A stretch of DNA of 9,887 nucleotides from Akkermansiaceae bacterium (GTDB lineage: Bacteria > Verrucomicrobiota > Verrucomicrobiia > Verrucomicrobiales > Akkermansiaceae), in assembly GCA_025457805.1 (NCBI GenBank), contig JALOTR010000051.1, positions 1-9,887 on the forward strand, written 5' to 3'. The notes under the pieces were generated by a model that was given only the letters and a program-made list of their open reading frames with translations, had not been told where the DNA came from and did not search any database. The translations under genes were made by a program, and so were the position numbers. Below, in pieces: positions 1 through 8,183 of this stretch (its first letter is position 1; every line of letters begins with the position of its first letter).

Positions 1-678
1 CGCAGGCGGCTGGATTGGAAAATGCGGCGCGTTGGAGGCGAGATATAAAAAGAATGATTGCTCGGATTCCTTCTGAGGTCCGCGCAGGTAATCGGCGGCC
101 CAGTCGGAAAACAGGTCGGTGGCGTGCCCCGTGGGATGAATCACCTCCTGGTTGTGACGCATGTAGTTATGCCCTTCGCGCAAGTGTGTCGTGTAGCTGT
201 CCATCATGTCACCAAGGAAGCCGTGGAAATGTTCGAAGCCACGGTCATTCGGGAGCTTGGGCGATTCGAGTCCGAGATGCCACTTGCCGATGATGGCAGT
301 GTGATAGCCCGCGCCGCGGAGCAGATCGGCAAGAGTGGGAACTTTCGGGTCGAAGTATCCCCAAGAGTTCTGTGGCTGGGTGCGGATCACACCCGGCACA
401 CCAACGCGGTCGGCATAGCGTCCAGTGAGCAGGGCCGCGCGGGTCGGCGAGCAGACCGCACAGTTCGCCCGCATGGTGGTGAAGAGCATGCCTTCCTTCG
501 CAATGCGATCGATGTGGGGCGTGCGGACATCCTTCGCGCCATACGTCGATACATCGCCGTAGCCGTGGTCATCAGTGAGGATGATCAGAAGGTTCGGACG
601 CGGGGCGGAGGTGCTTGCGTGAACTGGAAACGACAGCAAGGTGGCAAGGAAGATCGAAGCTAGTGAAATCCTTATCAT
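1..678 (-). CDS. Sulfatase C, S1 family, secreted (partial, C-terminus beyond left edge)
   Basis: The first 226 codons of a type I sulfatase lie here, in frame to base 1; the rest is outside the window. The protein begins with a Sec signal peptide (MIRISLASIFLATLLSFPVHA, residues 1-21), so it probably acts in the periplasm. Visible family motifs are the metal-binding LTDDHGYGD at 34-42, the formylglycine motif C76-S-P-T-R80 followed by LTGR (84-87), GKWHLG at 131-136, and an active-site histidine in NAPHFP (H219). Cys76 would be oxidised to formylglycine, the nucleophile for sulfate-ester hydrolysis. The ATG at 676-678 sits 18 nt after the stop of sulfatase B, suggesting co-transcription. The start is chosen because it directly precedes the signal peptide; no Shine-Dalgarno sequence precedes it. 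The family is clear, but the substrate cannot be told, and the metal ligands of the second half of the domain are not in view. Confidence 0.93.
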   Translation of the reverse strand, partial: MIRISLASIFLATLLSFPVHASTSAPRPNLLIILTDDHGYGDVSTYGAKDVRTPHIDRIAKEGMLFTTMRANCAVCSPTRAALLTGRYADRVGVPGVIRTQPQNSWGYFDPKVPTLADLLRGAGYHTAIIGKWHLGLESPKLPNDRGFEHFHGFLGDMMDSYTTHLREGHNYMRHNQEVIHPTGHATDLFSDWAADYLRGPQKESEQSFFLYLASNAPHFPIQPPA

Positions 679-696
679 GGGATGAGCCGAAATCGT

Positions 697-2073
697 TTAC
701 TTCTCTTTCGCTGATGAAAACTTCTTCAAGTATGCTGCTGCGGCTTCTCGGAGTTGCTTGGTGATATCCGGATGCTTGGTCGCGAGGTTGTGTTGTTCAA
801 GCGGGTCATCCATCAGATTGAAAAGTGATTCCTCAATCGTGGAAGTCTTGGTTTCACCGCGTCCTCCGTCGTGACCAGGACGGACCACATCGCGGTATTC
901 GTGGGGCAGGTGAAGTTTCCATTTCCCGTCGGATGTCATGGCTGCCTCAAGGTTCCACCCGGTGGAGAAGAAATAGTGACGATGCGGGTTTTTCGCCCCC
1001 TGATCGCCACGCATGAGTGGCCAGATGTTTCTGCCGTCGGTATCCTGTTCCCGCAATGTGACTCCTGCAAGCGCGGCAAGCGTGGGATAAAGATCGATGG
1101 AGCAGAAAGCGCGATCGTTGACTGTGCCAGGTTTGAGCTCGCGTGGAAATTTCACCGTGAGCGCGGAGCGGATGCCTCCCTCGAAGCTGGTCCCTTTATG
1201 TTCGCGGAAGGGAGTTTTGCCAGCATGGTTTCCAAACTCTTCCCAAGGTCCATTGTCCGAGGTGAGGAGAAAGATCGTGTTGTTCTCGACGCCGGTTTCG
1301 CGGAGGGCAGTCATGATTTCACCCACCGACCAATCGATCTCCGTAATGACATCGCCGTAGAGTCCTGCTCCGGATTTGCCTTTGAATTCATCGCGGCAAA
1401 AGAGCGGGACGTGTGGCATCGAGTGGGCGACATAGAGAAAGAAAGGTTGTTTGTTGGCCTGCGCACGAATGAAGCGAGTCGCGCCTTCGGTGGCCCATGC
1501 GGTGAGGTGCTTCTGATCATCGGGGCTGATGTCCGCGATCTTGATCGTGCCATTTTCCCAATAGGGCAGAGGCGCATCACCCCGCCCTTGCTTCCATGCG
1601 GGATTATGACGCCACATGTCATTGGAAACAAGCAGACCTGCGGACTCATCAAAGCCCCGTGCCATGGGTCGTGTCTCGGGCACATCGCCAAGATGCCATT
1701 TGCCAAAGTGAGCGGTGGCGTAGCCGTGTTGTTTGAACGTTTCGGCCATGATCGGGTGCTTGGGATCGAGGCCGCGCTTGCCCGGGGCGATGGCATTGAC
1801 GACGCGGTTGCGGTGCGGGTAGCGACCCGTCAGCAATGCGGCACGGGATGCCGAGCACACAGCTTGTGGCACTTGAAAGCGTGTATAACGCACGCCCTCG
1901 GCAGCGAGTCGCTCGACATTCGGTGTCGGGTAGGGTGGATTTCCAAACGGATGAAAGTCCGAGTAAGCCGCATCATCCAAAAACATGAGAACCACGTTGG
2001 GTTTCCCGGCCGCATTCGCGCCGCCGATGGCGGAAAGCACGAAACATATAAGAATGAGGAATCGTGATATCAT
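697..2073 (-). CDS. Sulfatase B, S1 family, secreted
   Basis: A complete 458-residue formylglycine-dependent sulfatase that hydrolyses sulfate esters, probably on a glycan in the periplasm. A Sec signal peptide covers residues 1-21 (MISRFLILICFVLSAIGGANA). Active-site elements follow in the expected order: LDD (32-34) for calcium binding, the formylglycine motif C73-S-A-S-R77 with LTGR (81-84), GKWHLG (124-129), HSMPH (217-221), TSDNG (271-275) with metal ligands Asp273 and Asn274, then HKGTSFEGGIR (292-302). Near the C-terminus, LFNLMDDPLEQHNL (417-430) is the usual sulfatase closing block. Length is normal. The reading frame stays open 31 codons further upstream, but the ATG at 2071-2073 is preferred: it starts the signal peptide and overlaps the upstream GH99-like stop as ATGA, a layout typical of translational coupling. 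Substrate specificity is unknown. Confidence 0.95.
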   Translation of the reverse strand: MISRFLILICFVLSAIGGANAAGKPNVVLMFLDDAAYSDFHPFGNPPYPTPNVERLAAEGVRYTRFQVPQAVCSASRAALLTGRYPHRNRVVNAIAPGKRGLDPKHPIMAETFKQHGYATAHFGKWHLGDVPETRPMARGFDESAGLLVSNDMWRHNPAWKQGRGDAPLPYWENGTIKIADISPDDQKHLTAWATEGATRFIRAQANKQPFFLYVAHSMPHVPLFCRDEFKGKSGAGLYGDVITEIDWSVGEIMTALRETGVENNTIFLLTSDNGPWEEFGNHAGKTPFREHKGTSFEGGIRSALTVKFPRELKPGTVNDRAFCSIDLYPTLAALAGVTLREQDTDGRNIWPLMRGDQGAKNPHRHYFFSTGWNLEAAMTSDGKWKLHLPHEYRDVVRPGHDGGRGETKTSTIEESLFNLMDDPLEQHNLATKHPDITKQLREAAAAYLKKFSSAKEK

Positions 2074-3434
2074 TTGGATTTTGGAGTGGGTGTAGTGCGC
2101 GCAGGCATCTCGGGGCTGAATGATGCCTCTCCCTTCAACCGGCGGGCAGCCTCGCCGACCAGCCAAAGATAATGATCGGTGGGAAGTCCGTCATAGGTCA
2201 GGAAGCGGCTGGCACCCGTGGGCGGATTGTTGGTGGATTTGAAAATGTGGGTGCCCTCGTCGAGTTCATCAAACATCGCCTGATAGATCATCGTGGCACC
2301 GGTGCCGCGCACCAGCGAGTCGTATTGGGACCAGAGGAATTTGCCGCCAAGGCGATCGATGAAGGCATCGGGATTCTCGTTGGTGCCCTTCTTCAGGTTG
2401 GACCATGAGAAGCCGGGGAAAACCACCGGCATGTATTCCTTGTGGTTGGCGGCGCACCATTGGAGGTCGGGTTTGGCGATCCCAGCCGCGTAGCGTTTTG
2501 CTTCATCGATGCCGCCAAAGCGCCCGACCGTCCACGGCGAGATGATGTCGGCCGACTGATATACTTTTTCCCAATCTGCAAAGGGTCCTGCATCACGTTC
2601 GCCCGCGCGCCAGTGGGTGGGGGTTCCGAGCATGATGGTGAGTCCGCCGCACTCGGGATCGTTCTTCAGGAAATCCATCAGCGGCTCGATTTCCGCCGGA
2701 CCGTAGTCGCGCTTGCTGAAGCCCACGCCCCACAGCGCAAGCACCGGGCGGCCTGCGTGCTTTTGATAGGCGGGGTCCTTGAGGATGCCCAATTCCTTGA
2801 CGAGGAAACGCCAGTCGTCTTTCACCGCCGCTATGCGCGCGGCGGACATGTTGGAAAGGTCATACATCACCGCATAAGTGCGACCATGGCTTGCGGCACC
2901 ATCGCGACAATGCTGAAGGACTTTGGTGACGGAGCGCGATTCATCGTTGTCAGCCCGCCCGCCCTTGGGGTTTGTCACCTCGGTTGCGAAACGCTGAACA
3001 AACACACCGTCGATCCCGTATTCGCGCATCCACTTGAAGTGGCGCACCACCGTATCGCGCACGGCAGAGCTGAAGACTTGTGCAACGGTCCCATCGGCAT
3101 GACGGAATTCGGTGTCGAAACGCTCATGATCTCCAAAGCCGGTCAGATCGGGCCAGAACTCGATGCCAGCCTCTCCGGGCTTGAACATTCCAGTTGTCTG
3201 GCTGCGGTAATGTTTCCAATTCAGTTTCTCGCCATCACCCGGCGTGCGGAACCATCCCTGATAGCCGCACATGACCTTGCCTGTCAGAGTCGAGGCATCG
3301 ACACGCGGCGAATCGGGCTCGGCGAGTCCAGCAACTTGAACTGACTCCTGAAGTTGCTTTTCCCCACCGGTGAGGACCGACACGCCGACAAGGGCAACGG
3401 CAAGACTCACGTTGCAGATCGATATGGGTTTCAT
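2070..3434 (-). CDS. Secreted glycoside hydrolase, family 71/99-like
   Basis: A 454-residue protein resembling bacterial GH99-like (GH71/99-like) proteins, a (beta/alpha)8-barrel group whose characterised GH99 members are endo-acting alpha-mannosidases/mannanases. A hydrophobic segment at about residues 8-22 reads as a signal peptide, giving a periplasmic or outer location. The N-terminal block VMCGYQGWFRTPGDG (54-68) is characteristic of this group. Other visible blocks are HFKWMREYGIDGVFVQRF (132-149), GRPVLALWGVGF (228-239) and, near the C-terminus, a FDELDEGT stretch (388-395). Glu390 and Glu393 have the same E-x-x-E spacing before Gly-Thr as the catalytic pair of true GH99 enzymes; that alignment is made by eye. 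The ATG at 3432-3434 lies 4 nt after the symporter stop, and its own stop overlaps the start of sulfatase B, so it sits inside the operon core. It most likely cleaves the same sulfated glycan. The fold group is fairly sure, the substrate is not. Confidence 0.82.
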   Translation of the reverse strand: MKPISICNVSLAVALVGVSVLTGGEKQLQESVQVAGLAEPDSPRVDASTLTGKVMCGYQGWFRTPGDGEKLNWKHYRSQTTGMFKPGEAGIEFWPDLTGFGDHERFDTEFRHADGTVAQVFSSAVRDTVVRHFKWMREYGIDGVFVQRFATEVTNPKGGRADNDESRSVTKVLQHCRDGAASHGRTYAVMYDLSNMSAARIAAVKDDWRFLVKELGILKDPAYQKHAGRPVLALWGVGFSKRDYGPAEIEPLMDFLKNDPECGGLTIMLGTPTHWRAGERDAGPFADWEKVYQSADIISPWTVGRFGGIDEAKRYAAGIAKPDLQWCAANHKEYMPVVFPGFSWSNLKKGTNENPDAFIDRLGGKFLWSQYDSLVRGTGATMIYQAMFDELDEGTHIFKSTNNPPTGASRFLTYDGLPTDHYLWLVGEAARRLKGEASFSPEMPARTTPTPKSK

Positions 3435-3438
3435 GAGA

Positions 3439-5406
3439 TCAGTGATAAAAATTGTCCTTGGGCTGGTGACGGAACCAGAGGAACCAAATTGCCGCGAATG
3501 AGCCTACGCAGATCGCCGCGGATACTGCAAAACCCTCCCAATTGTGAATGATGAAAAGCATGGGAGCAAGGAACAGTGTTGTTTGCCACAGCAACGCAAA
3601 CGGCAATGCGATGAGATCCTGGCGATGTTCGCGCGAGGTCTTGGCGCGTTCTTCAGGCGAAAGCGTGTCCTTAAGATGTCCCCACACACCGAACGGGCGG
3701 GTTTCCAAATACATCTTGCGCAACACGTCCGGGTCGGTGGGTTCGGTGAGCAATGCCACAATGACCGAGCTGAGAAAGCCGACGGCCAGCACAAACACAA
3801 ATTGCCAGATCTCGTTGAGGTCGGGCCAAAGCAAGCGCTGGGCGATCGCGGCGGCGATACCGATGAGCGTGCCGATCGCGCTGCCAGCGCCGTTGAAGCG
3901 CCACCAATAAAGCCGGAGGAATGCGGGCACGAGGAAACCCGCACCAAAGCCCATCATCATCCAACCCCAAATGTCGTTGATGCTATCAAGAGTGAGGGAA
4001 AAAAGATAACTGAGAACCACGATGCCAACGACCGAGCCCCAACTTGCAAAGATCAGCTCGCGAGTCTTTGCCTGGGGGCGCACCCAGTCCTTGTAAAAGT
4101 CGTTCACGAACTGCCCGGTTGCCAGATTCACCCAGCTGCCGAAGGTCGAAAGTGCGGCAGCGATCAACGCGATCACCAGCACACCGCGCATGCCCTCGGC
4201 CACCGACATCATCAATACGGCGGAAAGGATTTTCTCAGGGTTCACGGTGCCCTCGTAGCTGAGGAGATTCATTTTTTCCGCCCACTTGTCCTTGCCGAGC
4301 AAAGATTGCAGCGAACCCACCAAGGCGGGGTCCTGTTTGTCGGGCGCGTTGGCGATCGAGGAAATCAGTGTGCCCCATTGCGGTTTGTCAGTTTCCGGGT
4401 GGGCCTTGTGAATCAAGGCTGCGGCTTCCTTGAGTTTTGCTTGCTCTGGCAGCAGGTCATTGACGAGGTAGAGGCCCATCACCGCGATGCCGATCATCAT
4501 GGGCCAGCGCACGGTCATCAGCAGCGTCCAAAGCATCGACAGCTTGGCGCACTCGCGGTCGTTTTTCGCACCGAAATAGCGCGGGTCCGCGCCGGTGCCG
4601 AGGCCTGCGACAATCGTGCGGATCAGGTAGAACGAAGCGAAGATGAGCAGGTGTTTGTAAACTTCGTATCCTTGTGGCACATGGACGTTCCATTGGGGCG
4701 AGCCATTGATCCAGTCGGGACTTCCAGTCACTTTCATGGCGATTTGTGATATCTCGCCCACGTCGGCAACTCCGGTGAAGGCCTTGAAGGAAATGTAAAT
4801 CACTGCCACGAGGATGATGGCGACCTGGAAGAGATCGGTGAAGATCACGCCGTAAAAACCGGACATCATCGTGTAGAGCGTGGCCATCACAAGCAGCGTC
4901 AGCGAGCATGCCTCGGGCGAGTAGGGCAGGAAGGTCGAAAGGAAAACCCCCGCGCCGATGATCAGATAGGCGAGCATGCCGATGGTGGTGAGCACGGTGG
5001 CGATCACACCCATCAATTGCGAGGCGCGTCCGCCCCAGCAATCGCCGAAACGATAGATGTTCCACTGCGCTCCGGTGAGGCAACCGGAGCGACGATGCCA
5101 CTTGCCGGTCCACAGCATCATGAAGGGCAGTATGAGCACAGCTCCGCCGCGGAACTCGATGAAAAGCCCTTTGGGTCCCATCAGAAAGAGAAAGGAAACG
5201 ATCACCGCCGTGCCGGCAAGATCCAGGAAGCTTGCCATGCCGGAGATGCCCATCGCCCACCACGGGATGTTCTTTCCGCCGCAGATGTAGTTGTCCAGGC
5301 TGCGGGAGGCGAGGCGCTTGAGGTAGAAGCCGAGGAAGATCAAGACAAGGACGTAGAGTCCCATGAAGATATAATCTGTGGTTCCGAAGTAGTCGGTGGT
5401 TTTCAT
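3439..5406 (-). CDS. Sodium/solute symporter, SSS family (SLC5-like)
   Basis: A 655-residue polytopic inner-membrane protein of the sodium:solute symporter family (TC 2.A.21, LeuT fold), which couples sodium influx to uptake of a small solute, here probably a sugar. The N-terminus (DYIFMGLYVLVLIFLGFYLK, 11-30) is the first membrane span, followed by the family's short basic loop, GGKNIPWWAMG (43-53) and many further hydrophobic spans. TDLFQVAIILVAV (190-202) is a recognised SSS block. AALSTFGSWVNLATGQFVNDFY (417-438) corresponds to the span carrying the Na2-site serine/threonine residues, with Ser420/Thr421 as candidates. A polar loop of about 75 residues (320-395) and a long hydrophilic segment before the final two spans (556-600) make it longer than the minimal family. 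It lies 7 nt from sulfatase A and 4 nt from the glycosidase, implicating it in uptake of their product. Sugar identity cannot be assigned. Confidence 0.93.
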   Translation of the reverse strand: MKTTDYFGTTDYIFMGLYVLVLIFLGFYLKRLASRSLDNYICGGKNIPWWAMGISGMASFLDLAGTAVIVSFLFLMGPKGLFIEFRGGAVLILPFMMLWTGKWHRRSGCLTGAQWNIYRFGDCWGGRASQLMGVIATVLTTIGMLAYLIIGAGVFLSTFLPYSPEACSLTLLVMATLYTMMSGFYGVIFTDLFQVAIILVAVIYISFKAFTGVADVGEISQIAMKVTGSPDWINGSPQWNVHVPQGYEVYKHLLIFASFYLIRTIVAGLGTGADPRYFGAKNDRECAKLSMLWTLLMTVRWPMMIGIAVMGLYLVNDLLPEQAKLKEAAALIHKAHPETDKPQWGTLISSIANAPDKQDPALVGSLQSLLGKDKWAEKMNLLSYEGTVNPEKILSAVLMMSVAEGMRGVLVIALIAAALSTFGSWVNLATGQFVNDFYKDWVRPQAKTRELIFASWGSVVGIVVLSYLFSLTLDSINDIWGWMMMGFGAGFLVPAFLRLYWWRFNGAGSAIGTLIGIAAAIAQRLLWPDLNEIWQFVFVLAVGFLSSVIVALLTEPTDPDVLRKMYLETRPFGVWGHLKDTLSPEERAKTSREHRQDLIALPFALLWQTTLFLAPMLFIIHNWEGFAVSAAICVGSFAAIWFLWFRHQPKDNFYH

Positions 5407-5413
5407 GTGGGTT

Positions 5414-7126
5414 TTAGCGGGTGAACTCGCCGAATGGCCGGTTCGGAAATGTGGCGAGGTGCTTTCTCAATCGCGCCTTGAGGTCGGCGACTACTTCCGG
5501 GTGACGGTCGACCAGGTTGTGGTTTTCCATGGGATCATTCTCAAGGTCGTAGAGTTGATTCGTCTGGAAATAGTTCGGGTTGTGGCGCGAGCTGTGATAG
5601 CCGAGATGCTTGTTTGCGACCCAATAGGGAAACCGGTTTGGTGGAGCATCACCGAAGGCTGGAAACTTTTCTCCGGCGTCGATGCGGCTTTTGATTTCCG
5701 GCGGATAGCGCACGTCAATGTATTTCCACTTCCGGGTCTTCACGGCGCGGGCGAAACCAATTTCGTGGAAGGTTTCGTCGCGCAGAGGAGCCGTCTCGCC
5801 ACTCTTGAGAACCGGAGCGAGTGAAACGCCGTCCATTTGGTAATCAGCCGGCAACTTGGCTTCGGCGAGGTCGAGGATGGTGGTGGCATAGTCCGTGTTG
5901 AGCACGAGATGCGGGTAAACCGAGCCGGGCTTGATTGCCGCCGGCCAGCGCATCACCAGCGGAACCTTCAGGCCGCCGTCATAAAGCGTCGTCTTGCCGT
6001 AACGCCAGGTGCCATGGTCGGAGCTCACGATCACCAGGGTGTCCCGTGCGAGTCCACGCTCGTCGAGCCTGCGGAGGATCGCGCCGATGGAGTGATCAAA
6101 CCAGGTCAGCCAAGCGTGTTTCACGTCGAAACCGGCCGCAGACACTTCCTTCTTGATGGATTCACGCGATGGCATGAACGAGTAGTCGAGGTCGGTCCGA
6201 TAGCCTTCCCCCGTGTAGCCGGGATCCGCGTCGAGTCCGTTGGCGAAACCGGTCTTGGTTTTCGCCCAAGGATCGGGGCCATGCGGGATGGTCGTGCCAT
6301 AGTAGAGAAAAAAGGGTTTCTCGCCATCCAGAGAACGCGTATCGAGAAAATCGAGCACGGATCGCGTGGTCCACTCGACGTTGTGGACGTTGGAAGGCTT
6401 GTTGAAGAGTTCCAGCAGGTTTCCCGGATAGACCGCGCCCACCCAGTCAAACCCCTCCTTGCGGAGGCGCGAGCGCCACCACTGCTGGTTGTCACGCATG
6501 GCCTGGTTTGTCAGCGGGTCGGTCCGTGGGTCGCTTTCCAGCGGATAGCGTTTCAATCCCGCTGCGGCTGCGCTGCCCCAGAGCGAGGGTTTTTCGAGGA
6601 TTTCCTGTTCGATGATATGGCTTTTTCCCACCCAGGCAGTCGTATAGCCCGCCGCTTGCAGCAGACGCGGCAGGCTGGGCTCTCCATTCCCGAGTTCCAC
6701 GTTGTTTTCCGGGCGCGCCATGGTGCCGGCGGGAAATAAATGGTTGAATACCGGGCCCCGGCTCCTCGTGGCGTGACGACCCGTCAAGGTGGTGTAGCGG
6801 GAGGGAGAACACACCGGACACGCCACATTCGCGTTGGTCATCACGATGCCCTCGCGCGCCATCCGGTCGATATGCGGCGTGAAGACCCTGTCGCCACCAA
6901 AGCCAAAACCCGGCGGCGAAACCAGCTTGGGATACTGCGGCACAGGTGGGTTGCGCGGGCTCTGGTCATCGGTAAGAATGAGAATTACATTCGGCCTCCG
7001 GGCCGCAATACAACAGACAGTTGATCCAAGAAACACCACCAGCAGCGCGCAAAGCCCAGCTGACCGCACGCTGCCCACACCAAGCGAACCCAGTGATGTC
7101 ACGGCAAAGGTGAAACGTTTTTTCAT
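5414..7126 (-). CDS. Sulfatase A, S1 family, secreted, with GKSH variant motif
   Basis: A complete 570-residue formylglycine-type sulfatase, longer than sulfatase B. The N-terminus has an extended basic region and then a hydrophobic stretch (about 23-41) that reads as a signal peptide or anchor; a GTG at codon 20 is a possible later start, but the ATG at 7124-7126 is kept. Motifs are LTDD (51-54), the formylglycine motif C106-S-P-S-R110 with LTGR (114-117), IPHGP (280-284), SSDHG (368-372) with Lys378 close behind, GGLKVPLVMRWP (384-395) and LYDLENDPMENHNL (525-538). Two points differ from the other sulfatases here: about 28 extra residues lie between the DD pair and TPHIDRMA (83-90), and the usual GKWHLG is GKSHII (167-172), losing Trp but keeping Lys168 and His170. 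Active-site residues are otherwise intact, so it should be functional. Its stop is 7 nt before the symporter start. Substrate unknown. Confidence 0.95.
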   Translation of the reverse strand: MKKRFTFAVTSLGSLGVGSVRSAGLCALLVVFLGSTVCCIAARRPNVILILTDDQSPRNPPVPQYPKLVSPPGFGFGGDRVFTPHIDRMAREGIVMTNANVACPVCSPSRYTTLTGRHATRSRGPVFNHLFPAGTMARPENNVELGNGEPSLPRLLQAAGYTTAWVGKSHIIEQEILEKPSLWGSAAAAGLKRYPLESDPRTDPLTNQAMRDNQQWWRSRLRKEGFDWVGAVYPGNLLELFNKPSNVHNVEWTTRSVLDFLDTRSLDGEKPFFLYYGTTIPHGPDPWAKTKTGFANGLDADPGYTGEGYRTDLDYSFMPSRESIKKEVSAAGFDVKHAWLTWFDHSIGAILRRLDERGLARDTLVIVSSDHGTWRYGKTTLYDGGLKVPLVMRWPAAIKPGSVYPHLVLNTDYATTILDLAEAKLPADYQMDGVSLAPVLKSGETAPLRDETFHEIGFARAVKTRKWKYIDVRYPPEIKSRIDAGEKFPAFGDAPPNRFPYWVANKHLGYHSSRHNPNYFQTNQLYDLENDPMENHNLVDRHPEVVADLKARLRKHLATFPNRPFGEFTR

Positions 7127-7163
7127 CGCGTTTTTGAGGATCGATGGAGATCAATTTCCACAC

Positions 7164-8183
7164 TCAGCGCCGGGCGACCGACTCCCTGATGACGAGTTTG
7201 GTCGGTTGGACCTGATGGACGATGGATTTTTCCGGATCAGCAAGGCGATCGAGCACGAGCCGGGCACTCACGGCACCAATATCACGTTTTTTGAGGCTGA
7301 CCGTGGTCAATGCCGGACGGGAGCGGGAGGCGGCCGGATCATCGTCGAATCCGACCACGGACACATCATCCGGCACTTTGCGGCCGGCTTCCTCCAGGGC
7401 ATCCATCAGGTTCAGGGCCATCGTATCGTTCACCGCGAAGACCGCTGTCGGCGGGTTCTCCGAGTTGAGACGTGCCAGAAGTTCTTCGGCCGCCTCCTTG
7501 TCGTGATCCACCCGGATGAGGGAATCCGCCTCGCTGACCTCGATGCCGCAGGATCGCAGGCCTGAAAAGAATCCCGCGATGCGTTGCTCGATATTGTAGA
7601 GAGGGCTGCGGTAAGCGGTCATCACGACCTTGCGGTGTCCAGACTGATGGAAGTGCTCCGCCACCTGCTGCGCGCCGCCGAATCCATCGCTGGTCAACGA
7701 GTCCGCATCAAACGAGCGGACGTAACCGTCAACGATGCAGAGGGGCACCGGGCAGTGACGCAATACCTCGTAATCTGCCAAGGTGAAAACGCCAGCCAGC
7801 ACCACGAGTGCATCGACTTTTCCCTGCCTGACAATCGAAGGCATGCCGTCGGGGTCCCTGCGATTGCCGAGAACCAAATCAAGCCCCGCCTCGCCGAAGG
7901 TTTCCGCCAAGCCCTCCATGATTCTGGCGTAGAAAACGTTGCCGAACAGTTCGGCGAAAGAAGGAGCGTAGATGACACCGACGGCATCGGTGCGCTGCAG
8001 ACGAAGACTCCGCCCGGCAGAATTCGGGACGAAATTCAATTCGGCGCACTTGCCAAGGATCAGTTGCCTCATTTCGCCGCTCATCCGGCCACGGCCGTTG
8101 ATGGCATTGGATACGGTGGCAACCGAACATCCGAGGAGTTCGGCGATGTCTCGGAGCTTGGCACCTCCAGTGGGGATCGACAT
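7164..8183 (-). CDS. LacI-family transcriptional regulator
   Basis: A DNA-binding regulator of 339 residues when started at 8183. The N-terminal LacI helix-turn-helix is clear (LRDIAELLGCSVATVSNAI, 10-28), followed by the hinge region (NSAGRSLR, 54-61). A periplasmic-binding-protein-like effector domain begins at VGVIYAPS (68-75) and contains AVNDTMA (250-256) and VVGFDDD (276-282), both standard for the family. It presumably binds a sugar breakdown product and controls this operon, possibly including itself. The frame is open to 8363, so the start is uncertain. The ATG at 8181-8183 puts the helix-turn-helix nine residues in, as is usual. The ATG at 8244-8246 would add 21 polar residues but leave only 4 nt after the oxidoreductase stop, matching the tight spacing elsewhere. 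A start at 8363 would overlap the upstream gene by over 100 nt and is unlikely. It lies 37 nt before sulfatase A. Confidence 0.93.
   Translation of the reverse strand: MSIPTGGAKLRDIAELLGCSVATVSNAINGRGRMSGEMRQLILGKCAELNFVPNSAGRSLRLQRTDAVGVIYAPSFAELFGNVFYARIMEGLAETFGEAGLDLVLGNRRDPDGMPSIVRQGKVDALVVLAGVFTLADYEVLRHCPVPLCIVDGYVRSFDADSLTSDGFGGAQQVAEHFHQSGHRKVVMTAYRSPLYNIEQRIAGFFSGLRSCGIEVSEADSLIRVDHDKEAAEELLARLNSENPPTAVFAVNDTMALNLMDALEEAGRKVPDDVSVVGFDDDPAASRSRPALTTVSLKKRDIGAVSARLVLDRLADPEKSIVHQVQPTKLVIRESVARR

Noticed and set aside
58..663. 201-codon open frame on the plus strand at the left edge
   Set aside because: The opposite strand encodes a sulfatase with signal peptide and CSPTR motif over the same bases, so this frame is a shadow.
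871..2067. 398-codon open frame on the plus strand
   Set aside because: It lies fully antisense to sulfatase B, whose motifs and signal peptide are unambiguous; the plus-strand translation shows no recognisable domain.
2074..2166. N-terminal extension of sulfatase B by 31 codons
   Set aside because: The added residues are not signal-like, they would overlap the GH99-like gene by nearly 100 nt, and the ATG at 2073 begins a clear signal peptide with an ATGA overlap.
2442..3344. 300-codon open frame on the plus strand
   Set aside because: Antisense shadow of the GH99-like hydrolase, with no family motif.
3544..4749. 401-codon open frame on the plus strand
   Set aside because: It is antisense to the symporter; its His/Arg-rich composition is what reverse-complemented hydrophobic codons give, and it has no domain signs.
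5837..6739. 300-codon open frame on the plus strand
   Set aside because: Antisense shadow of sulfatase A in GC-rich coding sequence.
7127..7163. Inverted GATC elements in the gap between regulator and sulfatase A
   Set aside because: The match is short (GATC on each side of six bases) and could easily arise by chance; no T-run or longer stem supports a terminator.
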